From Gliomastix tumulicola (lineage: Eukaryota; Ascomycota; Sordariomycetes; Hypocreales; Bionectriaceae): 64,000 nucleotides of DNA. The first letter of the stretch is position 1, and each line of letters begins with the position of its first letter. The translations under genes and the position numbers were made by a program. The notes below the pieces were generated by a model that was not told where the DNA came from, made no database searches, and saw only the letters and a list, made by a program, of their open reading frames with translations. Of this stretch, positions 22,501 to 31,297 are shown piece after piece. Location: the NCBI GenBank assembly GCA_001599755.1, contig BCHX01000001.1:682001-746000 (forward strand), written 5' to 3'.

Positions 22501-23519
22501 TCCCTTTGAAGGTTGAGAGTGCTAGAGACGAACTCGTCAATGCACACCGGAACCTCGAATCGGTTGCTGGCGCACGAAGGTGTGCGAATGTTGAGATCAA
22601 TCGTGTCCCCAATCTTCTCTTGTGACCACTCAACCTCGGCGATTTCGCATGTTGCGTTGGGTTGGAAAACGTCGACGTCGACTGACATTCGAATGCCACT
22701 CCCCGGGAGCTCTGAAGATATCGAATAGTTGGTGAATGCAGTCGAGAGCTCGATCGGGGGAGTCGAGTCAGGATATTGCTTTCGAAGGTTCACGTACGCC
22801 CAGACCGGGTCGGCAGAGACGTTGTCATAAGTGTAGCCCCCCATGAAGTTGCTGCTTCGCATCAGATACCCTCCGGGCGGGGGAGGCGGAGCAGTGACAT
22901 TCTCGGGAGTTGCAAACACAAGATTCAATGGCATCGCTGTCTGCCAGAATAAGGTCGAATCAAATCTGGCGTCGAGACGCAGTTGCACTTCCCGGGAGAA
23001 GAGGGACATGCCGGGAAGGAAGAGTGTGGTGGATATGACAATGATGATCTTGAGCAAGGCGAAGACGAGGGTAGAAGCCGCTACTGCGAAATGCCCATTT
23101 TGGATAGCCGTGATGAAACTGATGATCTGGGGCGGTGATAGGTAGTCGAGGAGCACGGTTTTGTCGGCAGGCTTTGGACCGTTCGCCAGCTCTTGCCATG
23201 GCTGATTGACCATTGAGCAGTAGTTCACACGTCTCCATAGGCCGACGACGACGACGAGCAAGACGGTTGGGCCGTACGTCCACGAGTAGTGGTTCGCTGT
23301 CAGTCGCAGAGACAGGCCTTGGTTCCTCTCCACGAAGTGCTTGAGCAGAATGAGAGTCAGAGCGAGGAGGAGGAAAAGGCCCATGAAGGAAAGGAGGAAT
23401 GATTTCCGGAGCCATATTGGGTGCCAATGCTTCAACTGCGTTCGGTTTGTCGTTTGGGACTCATGATCGCGTAGTCTCGTAACAGTGATGAAGGGTGACT
23501 TCTTTGTCGTACAATTCAT
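19503..23519 (-). CDS. DUF3433 multi-pass membrane protein
   Basis: Large fungus-specific membrane protein of unknown function, 1338 residues in one exon, the usual size. It has two related halves. Each starts with a W-P..LR followed by a hydrophobic helix, a short loop and the DUF3433 core: HYSWTYGPTVLLVVVVGLWRRV with QPWQELANG...LLDYLSP in half one, and AIRYGSTAMLLLVATVFNALDF with SLLFSIVGDLPPVALY in half two. Long Asn-X-Ser/Thr-rich segments between the helices suggest extracellular loops. A final helix at KIVLESLLGVMVVLGGLAYWLV precedes a charged cytosolic tail. The intact frame over 4 kb shows the gene is alive despite the RIP-mutated transposon close upstream. Confidence 0.9.
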   Translation of the reverse strand: MNCTTKKSPFITVTRLRDHESQTTNRTQLKHWHPIWLRKSFLLSFMGLFLLLALTLILLKHFVERNQGLSLRLTANHYSWTYGPTVLLVVVVGLWRRVNYCSMVNQPWQELANGPKPADKTVLLDYLSPPQIISFITAIQNGHFAVAASTLVFALLKIIIVISTTLFLPGMSLFSREVQLRLDARFDSTLFWQTAMPLNLVFATPENVTAPPPPPGGYLMRSSNFMGGYTYDNVSADPVWAYVNLRKQYPDSTPPIELSTAFTNYSISSELPGSGIRMSVDVDVFQPNATCEIAEVEWSQEKIGDTIDLNIRTPSCASNRFEVPVCIDEFVSSTLNLQREMFCPSPARIAMVERVNCTGEYAFETYLDKDTADTHQYALLALDMDVESRSADEHGGGMYSAQLQRAVALSCHLGYAIHRGVATVPAYDTSVIESLDVETEATRDGILNLTQVQFAEAVISSLQSGGNIFAHEPRLFRNTTGARALLGLAANSSLMTGLDPLPDPVALKRSAEEVLAGVSHQVIRRHFLLPDEDSTTRASIEYNESRLHIRPLVLWVMMGLFILNAALVLVVILHVGHDDAAPASPEALLTSALTLSHSPDLARLLQPTDTLPLTDMREKLTCFDFTSTLDEDGRIQIKASEGSSGVEEAQGTTPSFLSRMIGSWSAPCEESGKRAWVPYPARKHALAITLFFPLGCIAALEVLWHFSETDNSFVSTSSETELYAIRYGSTAMLLLVATVFNALDFTLATFTPFSALAASKSGASLERSLLFSIVGDLPPVALYKTIRHHHFGATLSLTASAVGSLLTIVVSSLWYVNPSVQIQQAATAEVQSGWRIAFDALNDTAFTSDPTGAKLFNEIQHGITDRNSLVWNDIVLPEVGGFGLVDPAASLALATAEDDPRVTHHYSFVVPVLQPILKCDSLPSSSITMEKVKFDYHHYDRVNVTARLPAGCRTSGTRRLDSVTFSHEIEHTTSSYDKEVARFGYLGDLGVTPTSNPRSSDGCPSLAAVFGVNTSPKPLLGFKTGTYNVTAILCSQHLRLLSADVKYSPANLTSSLTMAAVELEPRAASPEWLRDHHSGSSSLSFFAATSFQNNTTPFAWNVGQDFDNFFSHLTDGMKGTSSSSLDTLLDSDALIANVNSLYQKFMVRVLDSEYRVPLSNTAGNESSEMQPGPDDSILRGTSTEIVPRLKIDKTSKIVLESLLGVMVVLGGLAYWLVDMRGTLPRNPYPIASRMALFAGSRFLDQIRGEGRGEANRRGEESEDRSVGIDASRTARKEMPEAVGGKHFRLGWWNDTRGDGGLEISRGRDTVFSRESGEETGESLGWYGIDLVRDGGSER

Positions 23520-24163
23520 ACTTATGTCAAAGAATCAGAGCTGCTCTATAGCTATAGAGCTGGCCTTTGCGGGCTGTCGAATGTCGGGTACTAGTAGGTC
23601 AAGGTCTGATACACGTCAAGCAGGCGAGATCAATTCGCAGATCCCAGGGTCCCTGTCGCTACTTGAATTGGGGTTGGGACGCAGCATGCCTACCCTTGCG
23701 CTGCCGTGATGACCTGCGCAGCTTCAGGATACATCCCTGATGCAACCTCATATCCATGGCAGTATCGCCAATTAGCAGTTGGGCTTTGCTGCAAACCAGG
23801 GGCGTCAAAAACCTGAAAATGCCACTGTTTCATCCTTCGCAGTCTGGGCAATGGTTGTGACGAGCTAGACATCACGAGACTCGAACGATATGAGGACAAA
23901 ATGCCTCTTGAGCAGTGTGTATTCTTTGATCTGAAGTAGTATCGAGACGCAACGCATGCGGCAAAGCTCCAGGAACGCGGCGGGGGACGAATCCTCACAG
24001 CGGCACAGGGGGCTTCGATGCAGCCGGGGAGTCGGGGCGATTGGCTGTGATGGCATCGCGGCAGATGATAATAGATACGCACCCAGGCAAGAATGCGGCA
24101 CAGGCTGTGGTTTTGTTTCGAGAGGTGAGGGCAGGGGAGCACATGGACTAAAACGCACACTTA
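23520..24163. other. Promoter of the DUF3433 gene up to the transposon
   Basis: About 640 bp of normal base composition, with a sharp change to AT-rich DNA inside the element. The TA at 24162-24163 is the left copy of the target duplication. Confidence 0.5.
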
Positions 24164-24274
24164 CCCGTAGGCTGAAGCGTGGGTGGGGCACCCACAGAAG
24201 CCTACTAAGGGATTTTCTAACTTCCCTTAGTAGGTATATAAAACATAGGTTAGAGCAAAAAACCTAGGTCACCC
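24164..24274 (+). repeat. Left terminal inverted repeat of the transposon (111 bp)
   Basis: Starts CCCGTAGGCTGAAGCG and ends AACCTAGGTCACCC. It matches the right repeat with four mismatches, all in the C-to-T or G-to-A direction in this copy. It contains two perfect hairpins: GTGGGTG/CACCCAC with a 3-nt loop (24179-24195), and a 12-bp stem CCTACTAAGGGA/TCCCTTAGTAGG with a 10-nt loop (24201-24234). Confidence 0.95.
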
Positions 24275-25191
24275 TATATACATAATATAGCATTTTCAAT
24301 GTGTTTCCCTCTATAATCTCACCTTAACGCTAGTATTCCAATAGTATATATATATATTAATTTAATATATAATATTACTTATAGAGAAAGCTAAAATACT
24401 AGTAGTCACCTACTTAGGTGTAGATACCTAATACTTATATAAATTAATATACCTGCCGCCTAGGTAGCCACCTTATGTAACCACTTTAATTTAAGCCTAT
24501 ATATTAAGGAATAGTATACCTTTTTCCACCCTTTAAAGGCATATATTATAAGTGTAGTGGTAGATTAATATTTCACCTTAAGGCTAGCCCCTTTATCTTA
24601 CGCCTAAAGAAGATGAGGCCCTTGTCTTATATATAGTCTATCTTAAATATAGTAGTATTTTAGCCTTAAGGGTATAGGTTATTTAGCTAGCTAGGGATCT
24701 TATAAGGTGGTAAAATGCCTCTCTACTAAATCTATTAGCCTTATAGTATTATCTTTAGATGTAGTTATATCTATAAGTCTTTTATATAGTATGTAAGAAT
24801 ATTAATAAGGCTAGGAAGGTATTTAAGTACTATAATTCTAACTATATTATCTGGTTCTATTAGATGCTTAGAAGTATTATAAAAGATTATAATATTAGCC
24901 TATTAAAGCAGTGGAATAAAGATAAAGCTAATATCTAGATTAAGGTCCTATATTATTACTATTAGGCTATTATTATATATACTACTAGCTATAAGAGGCT
25001 AAGCCTTAATAACCTAGCTAATTAAAAGATAGTAATATTAATTAGCTATAGTAATACTATTAGTAATAATATCCCTCTATAGTTAATTTTTAAGGTATTT
25101 CCCTCACTATATTAGTCTCTTTAAGATCTCCTTAATAGTATATAATTTACCTAGTTAAATATAGTATTTAGTAATACTAAGATTTATCTTA

Positions 25192-25709
25192 AGTGGCTAA
25201 AGTACTTCAATAAATATAGCTAGCTTAAGTCAGCTAAAGCTACTTATATAGGGAAATTACTAGTTAAGTGGTTTAGCTTTAATAAATATAGCTTTAATTA
25301 GTTATTTTATAAAGCTATTACTAATAACTATATTATATAGCTAGCTACTAAGTGGATTTTCTAACTCTTAATTATTAATAGCTTCTCTAGCTATATAACA
25401 CTTAACTTTATTAAATATTATATTTAATATAATATTATTATTATAATCTTCCCACTTTATTTAATATATCTTCTACAGCCTCTAGATCTATATATTTTTT
25501 AGCTAATAAAAAGCAGGTATTAAAATACTATTTATAACTATATAGCGGTTAAAGAGATCTAGTATAATAGAGATAATTTCATTATTATATTTAAGGAAAT
25601 CTATAACTATAGCTTCTTAAGGCACTATATTATAAATAGCTTTAAGAAATCTAGCCTTTATTTAATTAATCCTGGGCTAGTCCTAGTAAGGCTTATAAGG
25701 GAATACAAC
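25192..25709 (+). pseudogene. Fot1/pogo-like DDE transposase relic
   Basis: Reading through stop codons, one forward frame still shows the order of a DDE_1 (pogo/Fot1) transposase: IYLKWLKYFN; LLIINSFSSYITLNFIKYY, the eroded form of the family's 'D-G-(H/F)-G-S-H-x-T-x-x-F' block; then IIIIIFPLYLIYLLQPLDLYIF, the eroded 'PPH.tHlLQPLDv..F' block; and further on SFKKSGLYLINPGLVLVRL, the C-terminal 'afr.tGl.PfnP..vl..l' segment. Catalytic Asp and His codons have become Asn and Tyr, the changes expected from G-to-A and C-to-T. It is not functional. Confidence 0.8.
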
Positions 25710-26794
25710 TAATAACTTAATATTATTAATAAGGGTTATACTATACTACTACCTAAAGATAATAACTTTAAGGCTACTTAATTAGGCCTCTAATATATTA
25801 TTAATATATACTTACTATTATTAAGTCCTTAAAGCTATTATATCCTCTTATATAATATTAGAAATACCCTCACAAAGGGTGTAATACTTAATAGGTGTAT
25901 TAATACCTTTATCTATAATAAGAGGTAGTATAGTAAGGTATACACTAAGACTTAAAGGCGTAGGCTATTAGTAAGGCTATAGGGTATCTTTACCACTTCT
26001 ATAAGTATTAATAATATTAGGAGCTACTTTAAGAAGTAAGAGACTTATAATTTAAAGGTAGAAGCCTATTGATAACTCTATATTATAATATACTTCCTTA
26101 GTAGCTAAATTAAGGAAATTAATAACTAATACACTAAAATAAAGAAGTAGTAGATTAATAGGAAGATAAAGACCTTAATAAGGAGGTAATAGTTTAAATA
26201 TATAAATAATAATATAGACTATAATATACTTTATTAGACCCTTAATAAATATTATCTTTAATTAAAGAATAAAGAGGACCTCTTCTATATTAACCTAGGA
26301 GCCCTAGTTAATTAAGAAAAGCTTTAATAATTAATAGCTTAATTTAATATCCTTTGAGATATATTAGATAATATTTTCCCTACTTCTAATGGATTAAGTA
26401 TATCTATAGTAATTACCACTAGGTTTATAAGGTGTACTAGCTTTTAAAATACTCTAGATAAGGTATTTAAGGAAGCCTTTAACTAGGAAGTAAACTAATA
26501 TAATACCTAGAGTGTTAACTACACATAAAATACCACCTAAGCTATATTCCTATCATCTAAGACCACTTTGCCTTTATTATCACTAGCCTTATACCTTTAA
26601 AGGCTATATATATAGGCGTAGGTGGCTAATTTATTTAAATCTAGGCTTTTTTTAATTATATATATTTTTATAGATTCTAGTACCCTATATATAAATTAGC
26701 TTTTTTATAGCACTAAAAGTAACTTTATTATTATCCTATATTATAAAGCTAGAAGGTAGAAAATTAAGTGATTTTAGTGTGATTTAGGGGGGGT

Positions 26795-26905
26795 GGGTGA
26801 CCTAGGTTTTTTGCTCTAACCCATGTTTTATGTACCTACTAAGGGAAGTTGGAAAATCCCTTAGTAGGCTTCCGTGGGTGCCCCACCCACGCTTCAGCCT
26901 ACGGG
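26795..26905 (-). repeat. Right terminal inverted repeat of the transposon (111 bp)
   Basis: Inverted copy of the left repeat and the less mutated of the two. It keeps CpG and CpA sites that are lost on the left and carries both hairpins. Confidence 0.95.
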
Positions 26906-28595
26906 TAGTGCCAGAAACAACTATCCATGCTTCAATGACCCCGGCACGTCCTTCTTGCAGCTCAGTTGAGCCTAGAATAGTTGGCCTGCAAGGTATGATT
27001 TAACCGAATCCCAAGATCTGTCATTCAGTCATTCATAGGCAAGGCCTGGTATCCTGCAAAGTAGAATGCGCAGGGAGAGGTACAGCATGCCCTGCTTATC
27101 TAAAAGAGTTGATCTAATTGCACATCATGCCTAGTACACCATACGGGCAGCAATATGCGAATAGAAGTTTTACCATGTGCGATCAGATCATAGAACTCAT
27201 CGAGAATCCGTTCGCCTCTAGGTTAGGCTTCCAAAGAATCGTGGCTGGACTAACAGCTGCCAATTGCCCTGCCAAGCCGACACTCAACCAAACTTCGCCT
27301 GATTACTAAATACGAGTATTAATTAGCATCAATCAGTCAAGCATCTACTCCGTACTACGTCTCCTTGCGCCATCCTATCCCTCTCGTCTGCATTCGCAAC
27401 AACCCTCACATATTGTATCGACGCCAAAGCCACTGCCCAGACCACTATCCTCCTTTCGCATCATTCGTGTCCCCGACGCCACCGTAGCTTTGTTCCGTCC
27501 ATCTCATAAGTCGCAGCCAGATACAAACCTCTGCCAGTCAACCAACAAAACGCGCTCATCTGACCCGTGCTCCCTCCCCTCAGCTCCGACCCTGCCCAGG
27601 TTATTGTCCATCACACACGTTATCGACCCCCCTGTAGTTCGCTTTCGCGCGCGCACGGCCTCCCTCTCTGGCTGCGGATGGAGCCGCGTGGTGCGCCAGC
27701 CAAAAATGCAAAAAAGCAAGCCAAAAAGCGAGCCACAGCGGGTGAGCGGGTATCCGGCCACGAAAAACGTGCTGAGCTGCTGAAGTGGTGGTGTGGTGGT
27801 GGGGAAATCTAGGACCAGAAGTGACAAATCAGACGGCTCCTGATGGGCGAGCCTGCTTCCCCGACACACCATCAACTGCATGCGTCCGGAAGTGGAAGTC
27901 CATATTTCAGGTGAGATGGCCCAACAGCAGCTGGAAATTTTGGCCAGTTGTGATCACAGGGACGGACGAACCGGGGGCCTCCCAGGAAAGAAGAGGACGA
28001 AGCTGATGATCATTCTTGGCCGTGGCTCGGCTTTGTCGTTCAGTGGTCACTGTACGGGGGGGCAGTCGCCTTTGTTGTTCTGCGATGTTCTTGTTTCCAC
28101 CTTCTGGGCCGCTTTGTGTTCTTCAGCGTGGGTATCTATATTCCTCTCGGTATGCAATGTATAATTAACCGACCTATGGGAGACCTTAGATTTCCAAATA
28201 CTCCTCGTGGAAATGAGTCCCCTGGCCCACTTCCCCAAGCAGAAGGCAAGAATATCGGCTCCCCAAGACCTCAGCTCCGTCCGAGCCTCGCCACGGCCAA
28301 GAGGCATCCTTCCTCAAGCCTCTCAGCCAGCAAATGCAACGCTATGCTTACGGTAGACGCCTTTTTCACCGCGGATAGCTCGCATTCCGCAAGAATTGCA
28401 CCACAGTGGGTGGCAACCCCCGAGCCAAAAACCCCTGGTCTCTTGTTGGTCTTCCCACGGACCCATGATGCGACCGAGTTGGAAGCTCCACTGGGCTATT
28501 AGAGCACCTCCAGAGGCTTATCGACACTAGCCTTGGGTCTCGAAGAGGGGAACAGTCGCAGCATGCGCGTGCTAGGGGTGACATCCTGAAGCATG

Positions 28596-28630
28596 GGTTT
28601 GGGGGGGTTTGGGGGCTTGAAGAGGGGGGA
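28596..28630 (+). promoter_or_regulatory. G-run cluster, possible G-quadruplex
   Basis: Runs of 3, 7, 5 and 6 G separated by TTT, TTT and an 8-nt spacer, about 190-220 bp ahead of the aldoxime dehydratase start and 60-95 bp before its TATA box. The G7 run could supply two tetrad strands, so an intramolecular quadruplex is possible. Confidence 0.35.
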
Positions 28631-28689
28631 CAATCGGTGTTGTGAGTGAGTGGCAGAGGAGGGTCTGTCTGTTGGTCACTGACGAGCTG

Positions 28690-28696
28690 TATATAA
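28690..28696 (+). promoter_or_regulatory. TATA box of the aldoxime dehydratase gene
   Basis: TATATAA lies 121 nt before the ATG at 28818, in a context that otherwise has ordinary base composition. Confidence 0.5.
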
Positions 28697-28817
28697 CAGG
28701 GTGGTCGTCCCCAAGCAGACTAGGATCTCCTTCCTCTTGCTGAGCTGTAACTAGTATCTATCTATCTATCCTGAATATAACGTCTTCTATACCGTGTCCT
28801 GGCAGAATACACTAACC

Positions 28818-30101
28818 ATGGCCGCCGCCGCTACCTTCGAGTCCGCGATCCCGGAGCACCTCCGTGCCGACCGCACCGTCCCCGCGCGCATGCCCGAGGG
28901 CTACGCTCCTCCCTTCCCGGCCTTCGCCTCGCACTTCCCCAAGAAGGCCGCCGACCTCGTCATGGCCGTCATCGGCGCCCAGTACGCCTCCCAGGACAAA
29001 GTCGACGGCGTCGCCCGCGAGAAGCTCGAGGCCTTCGCCGCCTCCACGGTCGAGAACGCGCCCACGTACCACGACTGGGCGTCGGTCACGGACCCGAACG
29101 GGAGCTACAACCTGACCATGGTGGCCTACTGGCCCAGCAAGACTGCCTACGAGAGCTGGGCCACGGGATCCGGGTTCAGGAGCTGGTGGGAGGGCATCGA
29201 TCCTGCTGCTGCTGCTGCGGAGGGCGGCGGCCACGGCTGGTTCCTCGAGATCTTCTTCCCGTCCGTCGACCGCCTCGAGACCGTCTTCTCCCACCCGGGC
29301 GCCCCCGAGGGCGTCGCCTACCTCCAGGAGTCGCAGACCGGACCGATCAAAGAGCACATCTACTGGGGCAGCATGCGCGACCGCCTCCCCGTCTCCCAGA
29401 CCGACGCCCTCGAGGGCACCAAGGACGCGCCCCAATCGACGATATCCCCCTCCTCTAAAGCACGAATCCGCGTCCACGGCCAGAAGAACCTCGCCGTGAT
29501 CCGCTCCGGCCAGGACGTCTCGACCACGCTCCCCGAGGAGCTCGACCTCTACAACGCCGACCTCGCGCCCGTGCTCAAGCGCGGCATGGACTTCCTCCGC
29601 GACCAGGGCGACGACGTCGGCTGCCACAGCTGCCGCTTCATGGACGTCGTGACCGCGTCCACGCTCGCCGCCGACAAGCACCGCACCTTTGGCCTCGCCT
29701 ACTTCGACGACCTCGCCTCCCTCGAGGCCTGGAGCAAGGAGCACCCGACGCACCTCGCCATCTTCGGCGGCTTCATGCAGTACGCCCAGCGCCTGCAGGG
29801 CAACATCTCGCTGCGCCTGTTCCACGAGGTGCTGGTGCTGACGCCTGAGCAGCAGTACTTTGAGTACGTGGGCTGCCACCCGGCGACGGGGATGCTGCGC
29901 ACGGCCAGGGCGGCTGCTGCCAGCACCGCCAGTGAAGATCAGCAACAAGAACAAGCCCGGCAGTTGGAGGAGCAGAAGAAGACGGATGCCGCTGTTGCTG
30001 CCCCTGTCGGCCTCGTCGCGTCAGTGGCTGGCAAGTTCCGCCAGCTCCTCCAGGCCATCAAGCCCAGTTTCATGACCCCCACCAGAATGAAGCCTGCCTA
30101 A
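28818..30101 (+). CDS. Aldoxime dehydratase (haem-containing dehydratase family)
   Basis: Converts aldoximes such as phenylacetaldoxime to nitriles and water with a haem whose iron binds the substrate directly. The product has 427 residues in one exon; the start at 28818 has an AACCATGGCC context. Family marks: an N-terminal segment with VMAVIGAQYAS; SWATGSGFRSWW; IYWGSMRDRLPVSQTDALEG; and EELDLYNADLAPVLKRGMDFLRDQ. The FGLAYFDDLASLEAWSKEHPTHLAIFGGFM block contains the His expected to ligate haem (HPTHL, about residues 309-312). A Ser near 230 and a His in LFHEVLVL (about 336) may be the distal pair. The alanine-, glutamine- and lysine-rich tail beyond about 365 is an addition. No nitrilase or P450 gene is adjacent, unlike many bacterial loci, so the nitrile's fate is open. 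Confidence 0.88.
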   Translation: MAAAATFESAIPEHLRADRTVPARMPEGYAPPFPAFASHFPKKAADLVMAVIGAQYASQDKVDGVAREKLEAFAASTVENAPTYHDWASVTDPNGSYNLTMVAYWPSKTAYESWATGSGFRSWWEGIDPAAAAAEGGGHGWFLEIFFPSVDRLETVFSHPGAPEGVAYLQESQTGPIKEHIYWGSMRDRLPVSQTDALEGTKDAPQSTISPSSKARIRVHGQKNLAVIRSGQDVSTTLPEELDLYNADLAPVLKRGMDFLRDQGDDVGCHSCRFMDVVTASTLAADKHRTFGLAYFDDLASLEAWSKEHPTHLAIFGGFMQYAQRLQGNISLRLFHEVLVLTPEQQYFEYVGCHPATGMLRTARAAAASTASEDQQQEQARQLEEQKKTDAAVAAPVGLVASVAGKFRQLLQAIKPSFMTPTRMKPA

Positions 30102-31297
30102 ACTTGGGGCGGGCCAGCGAGTCATTTCAGTTCTTCAATCATCATCAGTGCTTGTTGAATCGAGGACCGGGTCTCTCAAAATTGCAACGAAACCAAACCA
30201 ACGCGCGCGCTACGCCCACCACGGACTGACGTCGTATTGTCTGCCCCCTCATAGGCTAGGGGGATACACGGGAGTACCCAACGGGACATGGGAACCAAAC
30301 GTCCCTAAGCAAGTCATCGAAAGGGGGGAGGGGACAGTGGGGGAGGAGAGAGGAGCCTATTCCCCTGTATTTTGGGGACGACGGAGATGAGTGCCAAGCT
30401 CGTTGGTTGGTTCGAGCAACGGCTCTTCGACGAGGGCGCCATTTCCAGTTGGTTTCTTGGGTGCAGACAAAAACGTACGTACCTTCTGTCTGTTGCGCGC
30501 GCATATCCGGATACCCCTTTTGTCTTCTATGTTGGTCGGGTTTGGGACCTTCGGGTCTGTATTTTATCTGCTATCAGTATCTGGAGCACGGCGTTCAGGG
30601 GCTACTGTCATTTACTTACTTGGGCATGTACGTATTCCAAGCGCATTGGCGGCGCACCGCAAATTCGACGAATTATTGATAAATATGTAATATCCGGCAC
30701 CGTCGTCCTCGTGCATCATGTTCCCTGTCGCGGAGGCTAACGCAGTGGAGAGGCTCTGGTCTCAGGGGTCTGCCCTGGAGTCTGGAGTCTGTGCGAGAGG
30801 GAACGGACGTCTTGATAAGGGGAGTGGTTGGCTGGGCATCAGGTTGGGCATCGTTACGAAGTGCGAATCTCAACCCTGAATCCCAGTCGCCAGCTCGCGA
30901 ACGGACCTTTTCGTCCTCGCGAACGCGCTGACGCGAATCTCTGTCGACGGCTACCGGGGCCAACTCGGGACCGACAGTCGCGGCAGATGCAAATGTGCAA
31001 TCCATCGGTGTCCGAGCACTGGCGCTAAGCTTGGACTCCCGCTGCAATTTGTTGATCATTCCCAGGTTGCAAAACATCAGCAGATCGAGGCAAGCAGGGC
31101 ACACTTCGGGAGCAGGGGTCACGAATAGGTTCACCGCAAGAAGACGTGATAATTTAGCAGCTTGAATTGCCTGCTACGGTGCAGAAGGTCATAGCTCATA
31201 CTCGTAAGGCCTCAGGCCATCATGGGCGTGCCTCCCCTCCCCAGCCCTGACTCGATCCAGCGTCAACTAGATTGAGCGTGTGTCGGTCGCACAGCGC
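30102..31297. other. Convergent intergenic region
   Basis: 3' flanks of aldoxime dehydratase (plus) and metacaspase (minus). A 153-codon frame on the minus strand (31134-30673) has low-complexity content and no domain, so I do not call it a gene. Confidence 0.4.

Larger units (their letters stand above)
24164..26905 (+). mobile_element. Dead Fot1/pogo-type DNA transposon, RIP-degraded, 2742 bp
   Basis: Tc1/mariner-superfamily element. It is bounded by 111-bp terminal inverted repeats and a TA duplication (24162-24163 and 26906-26907), the target site of this superfamily. The interior is extremely AT-rich with almost no CpG and no open frame longer than 60 codons, as expected after RIP. Fragments of a DDE_1 transposase can still be read on the plus strand (25192-25709), so the element points rightwards. 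It sits between the DUF3433 gene and the aldoxime dehydratase gene. About 1 kb beyond the transposase relic is unexplained and could be more of the element's own sequence. Confidence 0.92.
26908..28817. other. Intergenic region between the transposon and aldoxime dehydratase
   Basis: About 1.9 kb of normal GC content. Several short frames exist without domains. A G-rich block (28596-28630) and a TATA box (28690-28696) belong to the promoter of the gene at 28818. Confidence 0.45.

Noticed and set aside
24275..26794. AT-rich block as a centromere core or mitochondrial insertion
   Set aside because: Bounded exactly by inverted repeats and a TA duplication, with transposase fragments inside.
28812..29954. 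380-codon frame on the minus strand inside the aldoxime dehydratase gene
   Set aside because: Antisense shadow of a GC-rich coding region; repetitive Val/Leu/Gly/Glu composition and no domain.
30673..31134. Minus-strand frame of 153 codons between aldoxime dehydratase and metacaspase
   Set aside because: No domain, Arg-rich composition of a shadow frame, and it lies in a convergent 3' region.
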